NCBI GenBank assembly: GCA_000316135.1
Contig: JH994083.1
Span: forward strand, 9,670-30,895
Direction: 5' to 3'
Source of the DNA: Trachipleistophora hominis
Taxonomy: Eukaryota > Microsporidia > Pleistophoridae
Length of the DNA stretch: 21,226 nucleotides
Of this stretch, positions 8,577-15,168 are shown piece by piece (positions within the stretch are counted from its first letter, which is position 1; each line of letters opens with the position of its first letter). The translations under genes were made by a program, and so were the position numbers. The notes below the pieces were generated by a model. It ran no database searches. It was given only the letters and a program-made list of their open reading frames with translations, and was not told the DNA's origin.

Positions 8577-8581
8577 GGGGG
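8577..8581 (-). promoter_or_regulatory. CCCCC motif before the small acidic protein
   Basis: Five C residues lie 2 nt upstream of the ATG at 8574 on the minus strand, matching the C-run rule seen at the E2 gene. It favours this ATG over the TTG-initiated longer frame. Confidence 0.5.
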
Positions 8582-9042
8582 TACTCAAAAATCTCGTAAA
8601 TTCCGAGGTAATTATAATATAACGAAACAAAGGAATAGACACAAAAGAACAAGTAACGCCGTATTATATGATCCTATCCAAAGATTCTGAAGGTGTTCGT
8701 AAAATATTTAAATTGCAATGCGTCTCTACAAACGATTATCCTAAGCTTGTTTGTACAGTTTAGTATCGTGCTGTAATTACGGGACAATATCCTTTAAAAC
8801 TGACAAAATACGGCAATAATACATTACGGTGCTATCATTGGCGGTAAACATGATACGTACGTAAACGTTCATCCTTTACCGTCATAATAAATTACTCCTT
8901 TGCTACATTTTGATGAACAAACAGTTTTTGTTACCATGATTGCCAAAATAGTCCAAATATTTATTTGCTGTAAGAGGATCTAAAAATCAAAACTAACCTC
9001 TGAATTCTTAGATGTTATGGTTTTTTAACTAAAAGCGTTTTT

Positions 9043-9148
9043 ATTTATTTTTGCTTGAAAGTCAGTTTAATTAACGCCTTACAATTCCTCACACACCAAA
9101 CAGACTCTCCTGGCGCGCTGAGCGCCGACCATGGCATTTATTTTTGCT
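9043..9148 (-). mobile_element. SINE-like element copy C, 5'-truncated, perfect 13-bp duplication
   Basis: The element body is 9056-9135 on the minus strand. It starts inside the family consensus at GCCATGGTCGG, so about 22 bp of the 5' end are missing. It is bounded by AGCAAAAATAAAT on both sides (minus reading; 9136-9148 and 9043-9055), a perfect 13-bp direct repeat. The central hairpin reads GGCGC-TCAGC-GCGCC. The long helix pairs GAGAGTCTGTTTGG with TTAAACTGACTTTC, with a single mismatch and some G-U pairs. 5' truncation plus a variable-length target duplication is the hallmark of target-primed reverse transcription. No A-tail is present before the duplication. Confidence 0.85.
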
Positions 9149-9249
9149 ACCCTCTCCACACACAGAAATCCTTCTGTTCCGCTTAGATAGACCATGCCCG
9201 CTGCATGTAGTGATTCACCCCTATTTCGAGAATTGCCCCATCGTACAAT
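9079..9249 (-). pseudogene. Gene remnant whose 3' end is supplied by repeat copy C
   Basis: A minus-strand frame is open for 56 codons from just after a TAA (9250-9252) to TAA at 9079-9081. Its codons look coding (GAA TCA CTA CAT GCA GCG GGC ATG GTC TAT). An ATG at 9195 would give 38 aa starting MVYLSGTEGF. The last 19 or so codons lie in the inserted element. Without the insertion the frame would read a few codons past the target site and stop (TAA within AGTTAAAAAACC). An alternative frame upstream (about 9190-9255) is also coding-like, so at least one frameshift is likely. Product unknown. Confidence 0.45.
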
Positions 9250-9494
9250 TTATAGGAAAGCTAAAATTATCGTAATGATGATGTTGTATCGTTTGTAGAC
9301 AAATCTTGTATTTTTTATTACACCGAGTATACCCCCCTTTTAAAAAGCCTTTTAATCAAGGATATAACGTGTCCTGTCACTCAAACCAATGTTTACTATG
9401 CAGCAGCACCTATAGTAACAGTGTACAACCTGATCTGCTACCATCACATGTTACACATTTTATCTCCTTCTTTTATATTCCTCGTCATTTCATA

Positions 9495-9500
9495 CCCCCC
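9495..9500 (+). promoter_or_regulatory. CCCCCC motif abutting the E2 start codon
   Basis: Six C residues directly precede the ATG at 9501. This is the strongest example in the window of the microsporidian start-proximal C-run, and it rules out the 65-codon in-frame upstream extension. Confidence 0.65.
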
Positions 9501-9989
9501 ATGTCAACTCCTACCAAGCGTAGACTGATGAAAGATTTGAAAGACTTAGAAAATACGAAAAACCGGACGGTATTCGCAGCTCCATTACAGGACGATATTC
9601 TAACGTGGTGCGCACTCATAATCGGACCAAAGGACACTCCTTTTGAGGATGCCACGTTCAGCATGACAATGTCCTTCGATGAGTCATACCCGTGTACGCC
9701 ACCAACCTGCAAGTTCATCAGCAAAGTTTATCATCCCAATATTTACGCCAACGGCGATCTTTGTTTGGACATTTTAACGAACCGTTGGTCGCCTACGTTT
9801 AATGTCATGACTGTGTTGATGAGCGTGCAGTCGATGCTCAATGACCCGAATGTGCAATCGCCTGCTAATTTAGAGGCTGCAAATTTGTTTGACAATGACA
9901 GGAAATGTTACGTAAGGAGAGTTCGTGACTGTGTTGAGAAGAGCTGGTATGATTTGGACAGTGAAATTGAGAAGAATGAAAATGATTGA
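9501..9989 (+). CDS. Ubiquitin-conjugating enzyme E2, Rad6/Ubc2 type, 162 aa
   Basis: Transfers ubiquitin from E1 to substrates with an E3. Rad6 acts in histone H2B ubiquitination, DNA damage tolerance (PCNA) and N-degron turnover, in nucleus and cytosol. The sequence opens MSTPTKRRLMKDLKDL, very close to the Rad6 N-terminus. It has GPKDTPFEDATF at 42-53, the HPN motif at 78-80, and the catalytic cysteine at 88 in GDLCLDIL, the same number as yeast Rad6 Cys88. NRWSPTFNV and LNDPNVQSPAN follow. The tail is short and acidic (DLDSEIEKNEND), reminiscent of the yeast Rad6 acidic tail but much shorter. The start at 9501 is fixed by homology and by the adjoining CCCCCC. No intron is visible. The Rad6 subfamily is well supported against Ubc1, Ubc4 or Ubc13. 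Confidence 0.95.
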   Translation: MSTPTKRRLMKDLKDLENTKNRTVFAAPLQDDILTWCALIIGPKDTPFEDATFSMTMSFDESYPCTPPTCKFISKVYHPNIYANGDLCLDILTNRWSPTFNVMTVLMSVQSMLNDPNVQSPANLEAANLFDNDRKCYVRRVRDCVEKSWYDLDSEIEKNEND

Positions 9990-10097
9990 ATGTACAGGAG
10001 CACATCTTTTCTTATTGCACTGTCTTTCTTACAGAATCTTCTTTTTATTCCTGTAATTTGAATTAAATACGGTCACATTCTTCTCTTTATTTCTAAA

Positions 10098-10396
10098 NNN
10101 NNNNNNNNNNNNNNNNNNNNNNNNNNNNNNNNNNNNNNNNNNNNNNNNNNNNNNNNNNNNNNNNNNNNNNNNNNNNNNNNNNNNNNNNNNNNNNNNNNNN
10201 NNNNNNNNNNNNNNNNNNNNNNNNNNNNNNNNNNNNNNNNNNNNNNNNNNNNNNNNNNNNNNNNNNNNNNNNNNNNNNNNNNNNNNNNNNNNNNNNNNNN
10301 NNNNNNNNNNNNNNNNNNNNNNNNNNNNNNNNNNNNNNNNNNNNNNNNNNNNNNNNNNNNNNNNNNNNNNNNNNNNNNNNNNNNNNNNNNNNNNNN
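10098..10396. other. Assembly gap, 299 N
   Basis: A run of N. The open frames reported across it are artefacts. A further dispersed repeat or a small gene could be hidden here. Confidence 0.99.
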
Positions 10397-10630
10397 AGCT
10401 TGATCAAGTAATGTAAGGATGCAATGCGATAGTTACACGAATATCTTGTCGTTTGGATGAACAGGGCTGTGCAAAGTTCTTTTATGTTAAAGACTTTCTT
10501 GATAAATCTTTATTCTTTAAAAACGTGTTTATTCATCACTTTACACATTTTTGGATAAAAAATTTCTGTAAGTTTATAATTATCGAGTTCTAATGAATTA
10601 TCAGAGCGATTGATGATATTCTGCTTTTAA

Positions 10631-10765
10631 AGTACGAAGTAAATCCATAAACCAAAGGCCGGTGGCCATGGTCGGTCCCAGCGGACCAGAAGAGCGCGTT
10701 TGATTAGGTAGTATGTATGAAGAAGATAATTAAACCGGCTTTTAATTAAAAAAAGTACGAAGTAA
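10631..10765 (+). mobile_element. SINE-like element copy D with perfect 12-bp duplication
   Basis: The body, 10643-10753 (111 bp), starts TCCATAAACCAAAGGCCGG and ends TTTTAATTAAAAAA. Both sides carry AGTACGAAGTAA (10631-10642 and 10754-10765), an exact 12-bp direct repeat. The GGCC-GGT-GGCC hairpin is followed by GGTCC-CAGC-GGACC (10674-10687) and by a long helix that pairs AAGAGCGCGTTTGATT with AATTAAACCGGCTTTT, with two internal mismatches. The 3' half is nearly the same as copy H at 20472. This is the best reference copy of the family. Confidence 0.88.
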
Positions 10766-10816
10766 TTGTTTATCACGCATTCCATCAGCATTTGATATAA
10801 ATTACTGTAAAACTGT

Positions 10817-10972
10817 TCGTGAAAATACTGGTGGCTATGGCCGGTTTCAATGGATTAAAGTGTCTAATCACCGGATTTCTCAAATAAAGCTCCTTCAATC
10901 TAAAAAGAAAAATAGATTAAAGTATTTAGCTGGACAATAAGTGAGAGATGATAACTAAACTGTTCTGTAATT
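10817..10972 (+). repeat. Degenerate copy E of the SINE-like element
   Basis: TTCGTGAAAAT, then CTGGTGGCTATGGCCGGTTTC, align with the family 5' half. After about 70 bp of unrelated sequence, GCTGGACAATAAGTGAGAGATGATAACTAAACTG (10929-10962) aligns with the 3' half. The copy seems split by an insertion. It lies 52 bp after the right duplication of copy D. Confidence 0.45.
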
Positions 10973-11386
10973 TTAAGACCATAAAATTGTCCGTTGTTGT
11001 CTAAACTTCCTCTCTCTCACATGAAGTACTCATCTACTACCCTAAAATTGTGTAAAATACATTTCTTATCTTGTTTACCATTTAGTCATCACCCGTGTAA
11101 TACCGATAAATTAATTTTCATACTGCCATTAAACAGTGCTTAGTAGGAATTACAACAATAGAATATTCACGCTATCATACGTACATGTGTTATTTATTGA
11201 ACCGTACAAATGCAGTATATGATTAAAAAAGTTTTAGATCGCATACTGGTCGAATTTAAGAAAGATGAAATTTTTTAATTAATTGATCTGAAAAAATGTT
11301 AAGCATGTGATTCACATGGCGTAGTAAATGACACATTCGATCAGAAATTATCTTACAGTGACTGAAAATGACACTTAATGGTTTAA
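10973..11386. other. Intergenic stretch, no gene seen
   Basis: AT-rich, with no coding frame that has a start codon. It holds the 3' flank of the minus-strand secreted protein gene ending at 11387. No tRNA or further repeat was recognised. Confidence 0.5.
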
Positions 11387-11992
11387 TTAAAGGTAATTTT
11401 TGAATAAATACGAAAGAACGAATATAGTGATGTCGTAAGATGCGTCTTCCTTACATTTATACACAAAATGTTTGTGATTATCTCCTTTATCATCTCCAAT
11501 ATACAATTTAATACGATTTTTATCGCAATTGATCGTCATGTTTTTTCCATTTCTCGTTCCTCTAAGCAATTGATGTAGAAAACACTTCGTACTTGCCAAT
11601 TCGTAATTTCTAAGAAACAACAATCCAATATTAACGAAGATGGTCAACTTATAAAATGGGGGAATCACTTTCTTGTTGCGTAACACGATGAAACATTTGA
11701 TGACATGATTGTTGTTCGATAGCAAGGAGTTTATCGCTGAATTGCGTGCATTAAATGTTTCGGGAACAAACAGATCGTACGTCGCAATATTTCTCGTTTC
11801 TGATTTATTAAGGTTACAAACGTAGGCTACATCTTTTCTGATTCCTAGCATTTCTTGGTATCCTTCATTGTTTTTCACAAAGCTTAGAAATCTTCTATTT
11901 TCCTTCAATGATTCAGTACAGCACACTATTAAGAAAGCGAGAAAGGCTATAAACAGCACCTCTATTGCCCTTTTAATATGTAATTTGTACAT
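11387..11992 (-). CDS. Predicted secreted protein, 201 aa, unknown function
   Basis: The N-terminus has a basic residue cluster (MYKLHIKR), then a strongly hydrophobic core (about residues 10-24, IEVLFIAFLAFLIV) and a polar turn (CCTES). This is a signal peptide or, less likely, a signal anchor. The remainder of about 175 residues has about six cysteines in YVCNL, KCFIV, KCFLH, NCDKN, KCKED and similar places, compatible with disulfides in an exported protein. It ends with a hydrophobic stretch (ITIFVLSYLF). I do not recognise a family. Like the protein at 3665-4843 it stands alone between gene-poor flanks. The start is the first ATG after stops; GGTGGT precedes it but there is no C-run. Confidence 0.7.
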   Translation of the reverse strand: MYKLHIKRAIEVLFIAFLAFLIVCCTESLKENRRFLSFVKNNEGYQEMLGIRKDVAYVCNLNKSETRNIATYDLFVPETFNARNSAINSLLSNNNHVIKCFIVLRNKKVIPPFYKLTIFVNIGLLFLRNYELASTKCFLHQLLRGTRNGKNMTINCDKNRIKLYIGDDKGDNHKHFVYKCKEDASYDITIFVLSYLFKNYL

Positions 11993-12560
11993 ACCACCTT
12001 TGAAGGATAAAACTTTAAGATTTTTATCAAGCTATCAATTACACACTACGACATGATAAAATAACACGAATAGTAAATATTACGTATTTTAAAAGGTAAT
12101 AAACACGTATTAACGGCATTAAAATGCAGTTTGTTACATTTCTTCGGCCTGATAGTGCTAAATCGTATTATCAAGCTGTAGTGATATATAAAGACTCGTT
12201 ACAAAGAAAGGAAGAAAAAGTGCCCTGATATAACTCTTTAAGCTTCCAATAAAACAAAACGATTCCTTAGAACTGTGAATGTTGAGTAATTAAGTAAATA
12301 TGTTTCTTCAGAAAAAAATTTCTTAGAACCGGTCTATTTTAAATTAACGATATGTTGCACGTTATTTACGAACGAGCCTTTCTATGTAGTAATATAGAAA
12401 GGTTATTCACTGTAAAATTAATTTCCATTTTCATGATCACTGAACTATCTCGTTAGATGAATGTTATTTGCAATCAATTTCAATACATTGAACGATCCTT
12501 GACAAGATAAATAGCGTTTCTTCAATGAACTAAATAATCAGGTTTATTTCTCAAGCTCAG
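11993..12560. other. Intergenic stretch upstream of the 201-aa protein
   Basis: No gene was recognised. It must contain the promoter of the minus-strand secreted protein. Short AT-rich inverted pieces occur but nothing that stands above background. Confidence 0.5.
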
Positions 12561-12692
12561 GAAAAGAACTTCCGTGAATCAAAGGCCTACGAGGCCATGG
12601 TAGGCGCTAGCGCGCCAGGAGAGTCTGCTAAAATGTGTAGTGGTAAGAAGATTTAATTAAAATGACTCTCAAACAAAAAAACGAGAAGAAAT
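12561..12692 (+). mobile_element. SINE-like element copy F
   Basis: The body is about 12571-12682, starting TCCGTGAATCAAAGGCC and ending CAAACAAAAAAAC. The flanks GAAAAGAACT (12561-12570) and GAGAAGAAAT (12683-12692) agree at 8 of 10 positions and may be a decayed duplication. Its hairpins differ in sequence from the other copies but keep pairing: GGCCT-ACG-AGGCC, then GGCGC-TAGC-GCGCC (12603-12616), then GAGAGTC with GACTCTC. These are the clearest compensatory changes in the set. Confidence 0.78.
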
Positions 12693-12774
12693 GCGGACCA
12701 GTGCTCATAACTCTTGTTTAGCAATTTTGGTAAAAATCGGTTTATTAAGTGCGTTTACACTACGTTCCTCCCAA

Positions 12775-12906
12775 TTAGATAGTCAAACCATACGTTACAC
12801 TTTCAAATCTGGTGTAGGCATCTTTCTTTACCTCTCCCGCCAGTTGAGTATGTCCACATCACACCTCTCCACAGCGTCTATCAAACGATTTCTTTTCACT
12901 TCTTTA
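12775..12906 (-). pseudogene. Possible decayed gene, two frames joined by a frameshift
   Basis: On the minus strand, purine-first codons (AAA GAA GTG AAA AGA AAT ...) run from about 12906 to a TAA at 12828-12830 (ending ILNWRER). A neighbouring frame is open and coding-like from about the same point to a TAA at 12775-12777 (ending TRFESVTYGLTI). The switch lies in a GAGAG run near 12832-12836, where a change of two bases would join the frames. No ATG is found upstream in frame. It lies between repeat copy F and uS10. The plus-strand 75-aa ORF on the same DNA seems less coding-like. Product unknown. Confidence 0.35.
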
Positions 12907-12937
12907 AAAATGGAATAAAATAAAAAAATATTTCTCA

Positions 12938-12940
12938 CCC
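12938..12940 (+). promoter_or_regulatory. CCC motif upstream of uS10
   Basis: CTCACCCATAAAA lies 18 nt before the ATG at 12959. This is a little further than at the other genes, so it may or may not act as the start-proximal signal. Confidence 0.35.
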
Positions 12941-12958
12941 ATAAAAAACGAGAATCAG

Positions 12959-13321
12959 ATGGAAGAATTGGACCAGAAGAAATTAGAAATAGAAGAACCG
13001 CAGTTACTTCCTGAAATAACAATTGAGCTTTTGCTTCTGTCTACAAAGAAGAACATATTGGACATAGTTTGCAGAGATTTTTACGCGTATGCCATGCAGC
13101 ACCAAGAAAACATTCCGCCGGTGAAACATTTAAAAACCATAAAGGGACAGGTAACCACACGCAAGTCGCCTTGCGGTCAGGGCACTGCAACGTGGAGCAG
13201 GTATAAGCTGTTCGTTTATGGTAGGAAATTCGAGTTTAGGACGACACATGATTTCTTGGAGAAGGTAGCCACCTTTTTGCAAAATAATGATGTTGAGATT
13301 ACTTTGAGAGTAAAGAGTTGA
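12959..13321 (+). CDS. 40S ribosomal protein uS10 (RPS20), 120 aa
   Basis: Component of the small ribosomal subunit head. From residue 19 the protein follows the uS10 fold: ITIELLLLSTKKNILDIVCR in the first strand and helix. It then has the diagnostic loop KGQVTTRKSPCGQGTATWSR at 62-81, which matches the eukaryotic TTRKTPCGEGSKTW motif. It ends with VEITLRVKS, where family members have a short Val/Glu-rich strand. The N-terminal extension (MEELDQKKLEIEEPQLLPE) is acidic and variable in eukaryotes. Length fits the family (about 115-120). No intron is visible in the frame. Many microsporidian ribosomal protein genes have tiny 5' introns, but here the ATG leads directly into the family sequence. 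Confidence 0.95.
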   Translation: MEELDQKKLEIEEPQLLPEITIELLLLSTKKNILDIVCRDFYAYAMQHQENIPPVKHLKTIKGQVTTRKSPCGQGTATWSRYKLFVYGRKFEFRTTHDFLEKVATFLQNNDVEITLRVKS

Positions 13322-13362
13322 TTTATTATGGATTTTTGATTGTTTACAGTTTTTTTATTTTT

Positions 13363-13670
13363 ATGGTCTCTCGTGAAATGATTTGGTTTTTCGTACTTTG
13401 CGCTATTTAACCGGCAGTGTGTTGAGGAAGTTCTTTGTTGTAGCAGTGTATTACGCCCTGGTAACGTTCAACCAGCAATACATTTTTTCGTACTTTGCAC
13501 AGAACATCCCTCCAATGATTAATTGGATATACAAAATATTTCCGCAACATAAATACATCGTTGTTAATACGTTACATTTCTACTTCACTAGAACGAGTCA
13601 TCAATGTTTTAGTGTATTGATAGAAGTAGGAAGGTTGTTAATTAATATTTATAATTTAAATTATCACTAA
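13363..13670 (+). pseudogene. Hydrophobic ORF with a broken start, downstream of uS10
   Basis: From 13383 to a TAA ending at 13670, a frame of 95 codons is open without a suitable ATG at its start. It is hydrophobic (KFFVVAVYYALVTF and later IPPMINWIYKIF) and would make membrane segments. An ATG at 13363 opens the neighbouring frame (MVSREMIWFFVLCAI, then stop). A one-base change in the T5 run near 13386-13390 would join the two. The 15-bp sequence TTTTTCGTACTTTGC occurs twice (about 13386 and 13486), which suggests a local duplication. It may be a decayed gene or a sequencing error. Not recognised. Confidence 0.3.
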
Positions 13671-14031
13671 ACGATGTAATTATTATAAAACACGAAGATA
13701 ACACTATATAATTTTACTTTATCATTTATTTATTAGTTAGGACAATACCATAGAGTTTAGGACTTGTCTCATGAGGGGTCAATCGTTAATTATAGTGATT
13801 ATGAAGTAAGAAAATAACATGATCAGGACCACAACTAGCTAATGATAACTAGTTTAAAGTTATTGTTACTTACAGAGGATACTTTATTTAATGTTGACAT
13901 GAGGGGGTACTACTTCCAACAGTTATTTACAAAGTATATGAGCATTATTAAATACTATAAGGTTGAATGGTAGTAGATACTACACTATAATGCGTGCTTT
14001 CGGTGGTTATCTCATTTTTTGCAAGACATCG
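13671..14031. other. Intergenic stretch, no gene seen
   Basis: AT-rich with a short inverted repeat (ACTAG ... CTAGT near 13839-13859). I find no coding frame and no tRNA. Confidence 0.5.
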
Positions 14032-14157
14032 TATTCCATGAACCAAAGGCCGGTTGCCATGGTCGGTCCTAGCGGAACAGAAGAGTAAGTTTGATTAGAT
14101 GTTGCTGTGTGAGGTGATAGTTAAACTGGCTTTCAGTAAAAAAACAAGGCATCGTAT
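14032..14157 (+). mobile_element. SINE-like element copy G with 13-bp duplication
   Basis: The body is 14045-14144 (100 bp), starting TCCATGAACCAAAGGCCGG and ending TTTCAGTAAAAAAA. It is flanked by CAAGACATCGTAT (14032-14044) and CAAGGCATCGTAT (14145-14157), 12 of 13 identical. The hairpin GGTCC-TAGC-GGAAC has one mismatch. The long helix pairs AGAGTAAGTTTGAT with the GTTAAACTGGCTTT side. It contains a short ATG frame, MNQRPVAMVGPSGTEE then stop. Confidence 0.88.
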
Positions 14158-14799
14158 CTCATTCTTTTACATAGAATGAAATGCACTAGAGGATTAAAAA
14201 CGATCGTAATATCCGTTGATGTATTACCAGCGATATTAATGTCGTAAATTTATCTAAAGTACGACCATGAATGACGGTCTCACACGTACAAAACGGAGGG
14301 GATTTTATATTTTGCCCATAACGAGACTCATTAACCAACAAATCATTAATTTTAATTTTGACGGGAATTATTTAATTGCTGTCAAATCGTTAATACTATG
14401 GTGTAGTGTTCGAATGGTCTTCTAATCATAAGTATTTACGTGTTAGTTCTTCTAATCACTTTTCTTCCGTATTAACCGTTTTTTAGACTTTAAGCTGCTG
14501 ACAAATAAATTTAACTTTGATAATAGCATTAGAGATATCAATAGGTTGTAACATTTAAAGGATAACGTCATGTATTAGCGTAAATTACACCTTATCTATA
14601 CTAACAAGAGTGTTTAAATATGCCACGTATGAACACGTAACAGTGGTAACCTAGGAATAGAAATTCAAAATATAACATAATCTTTATTAATACGTTTAGT
14701 ACTAATCAATTCGAGTCTTGAAAGTTTTCTTAACTAATAAAGCGTTTGCTTGATGCTTATCTAAATTCTGTTAAATAGGATTATTAGATAAATAAAATG
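14158..14799. other. Intergenic stretch downstream of the LRR gene
   Basis: No coding frame or repeat copy is recognised. The right part contains the 3' flank of the minus-strand LRR gene. Confidence 0.5.
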
Positions 14800-15168
14800 T
14801 TATTTTATCCGGTACGTTTCTGTGTCAAGGTCTATTTCTTCACCATCCACTTCAATAATTAACTCCTTAAGATCTTCAAAGTTAATAAAACGGCGGAAGT
14901 AATCAAACAAAAAATGGTGCTGTCTTTTAAATGGATCTCTATCAAAAAATACGTGCCTGTTATCAACTCTCACACATAGTACGAATCGTTGCAACGTTAT
15001 TCTCTTTGTTGATATTTCTACTTTCTGAGCATCTTTTAGGTGAAACCAGGCAACTTTAAGCGTCTGCAGGTTTTCCGGTAGGAAAGCAAAAACGTTATTG
15101 GTACAGAAAAGCTTTCCGTTCAACCTTAAGCTCTTCAAGTTCACGTTCTTTCTTAAATCCTCACATTT
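14800..15168 (-). pseudogene. C-terminal part of the LRR protein in a shifted frame
   Basis: From 15168 the neighbouring frame is open (KCEDLRKNVNLKSLRLNG, then on to a stop at 14800), with the same repeat pattern and composition as the preceding large ORF. An ATG or GTG start at 15144 is not needed if the two were once a single frame. The frames overlap at the A4 run 15166-15169, where removing one base from the run would join them. This piece adds about 122 residues and ends with an acidic segment (LIIEVDGEEIDLDTE). Either a recent frameshift, a sequencing error in the homopolymer, or a programmed shift could explain it. Confidence 0.75.

Noticed and set aside
9306..9500. 65-codon N-terminal extension of the E2 frame
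   Set aside because: Rad6 homology starts exactly at the ATG at 9501, preceded by CCCCCC, and the catalytic cysteine then has the canonical number 88.
10093..10407. 104-codon minus-strand ORF
   Set aside because: It consists of the N gap and is an artefact.
12691..12918. 75-codon plus-strand ORF before uS10
   Set aside because: The opposite strand has the purine-first codon bias. The plus frame is Ser/Leu/Thr-rich, as expected for the antisense of a coding piece.
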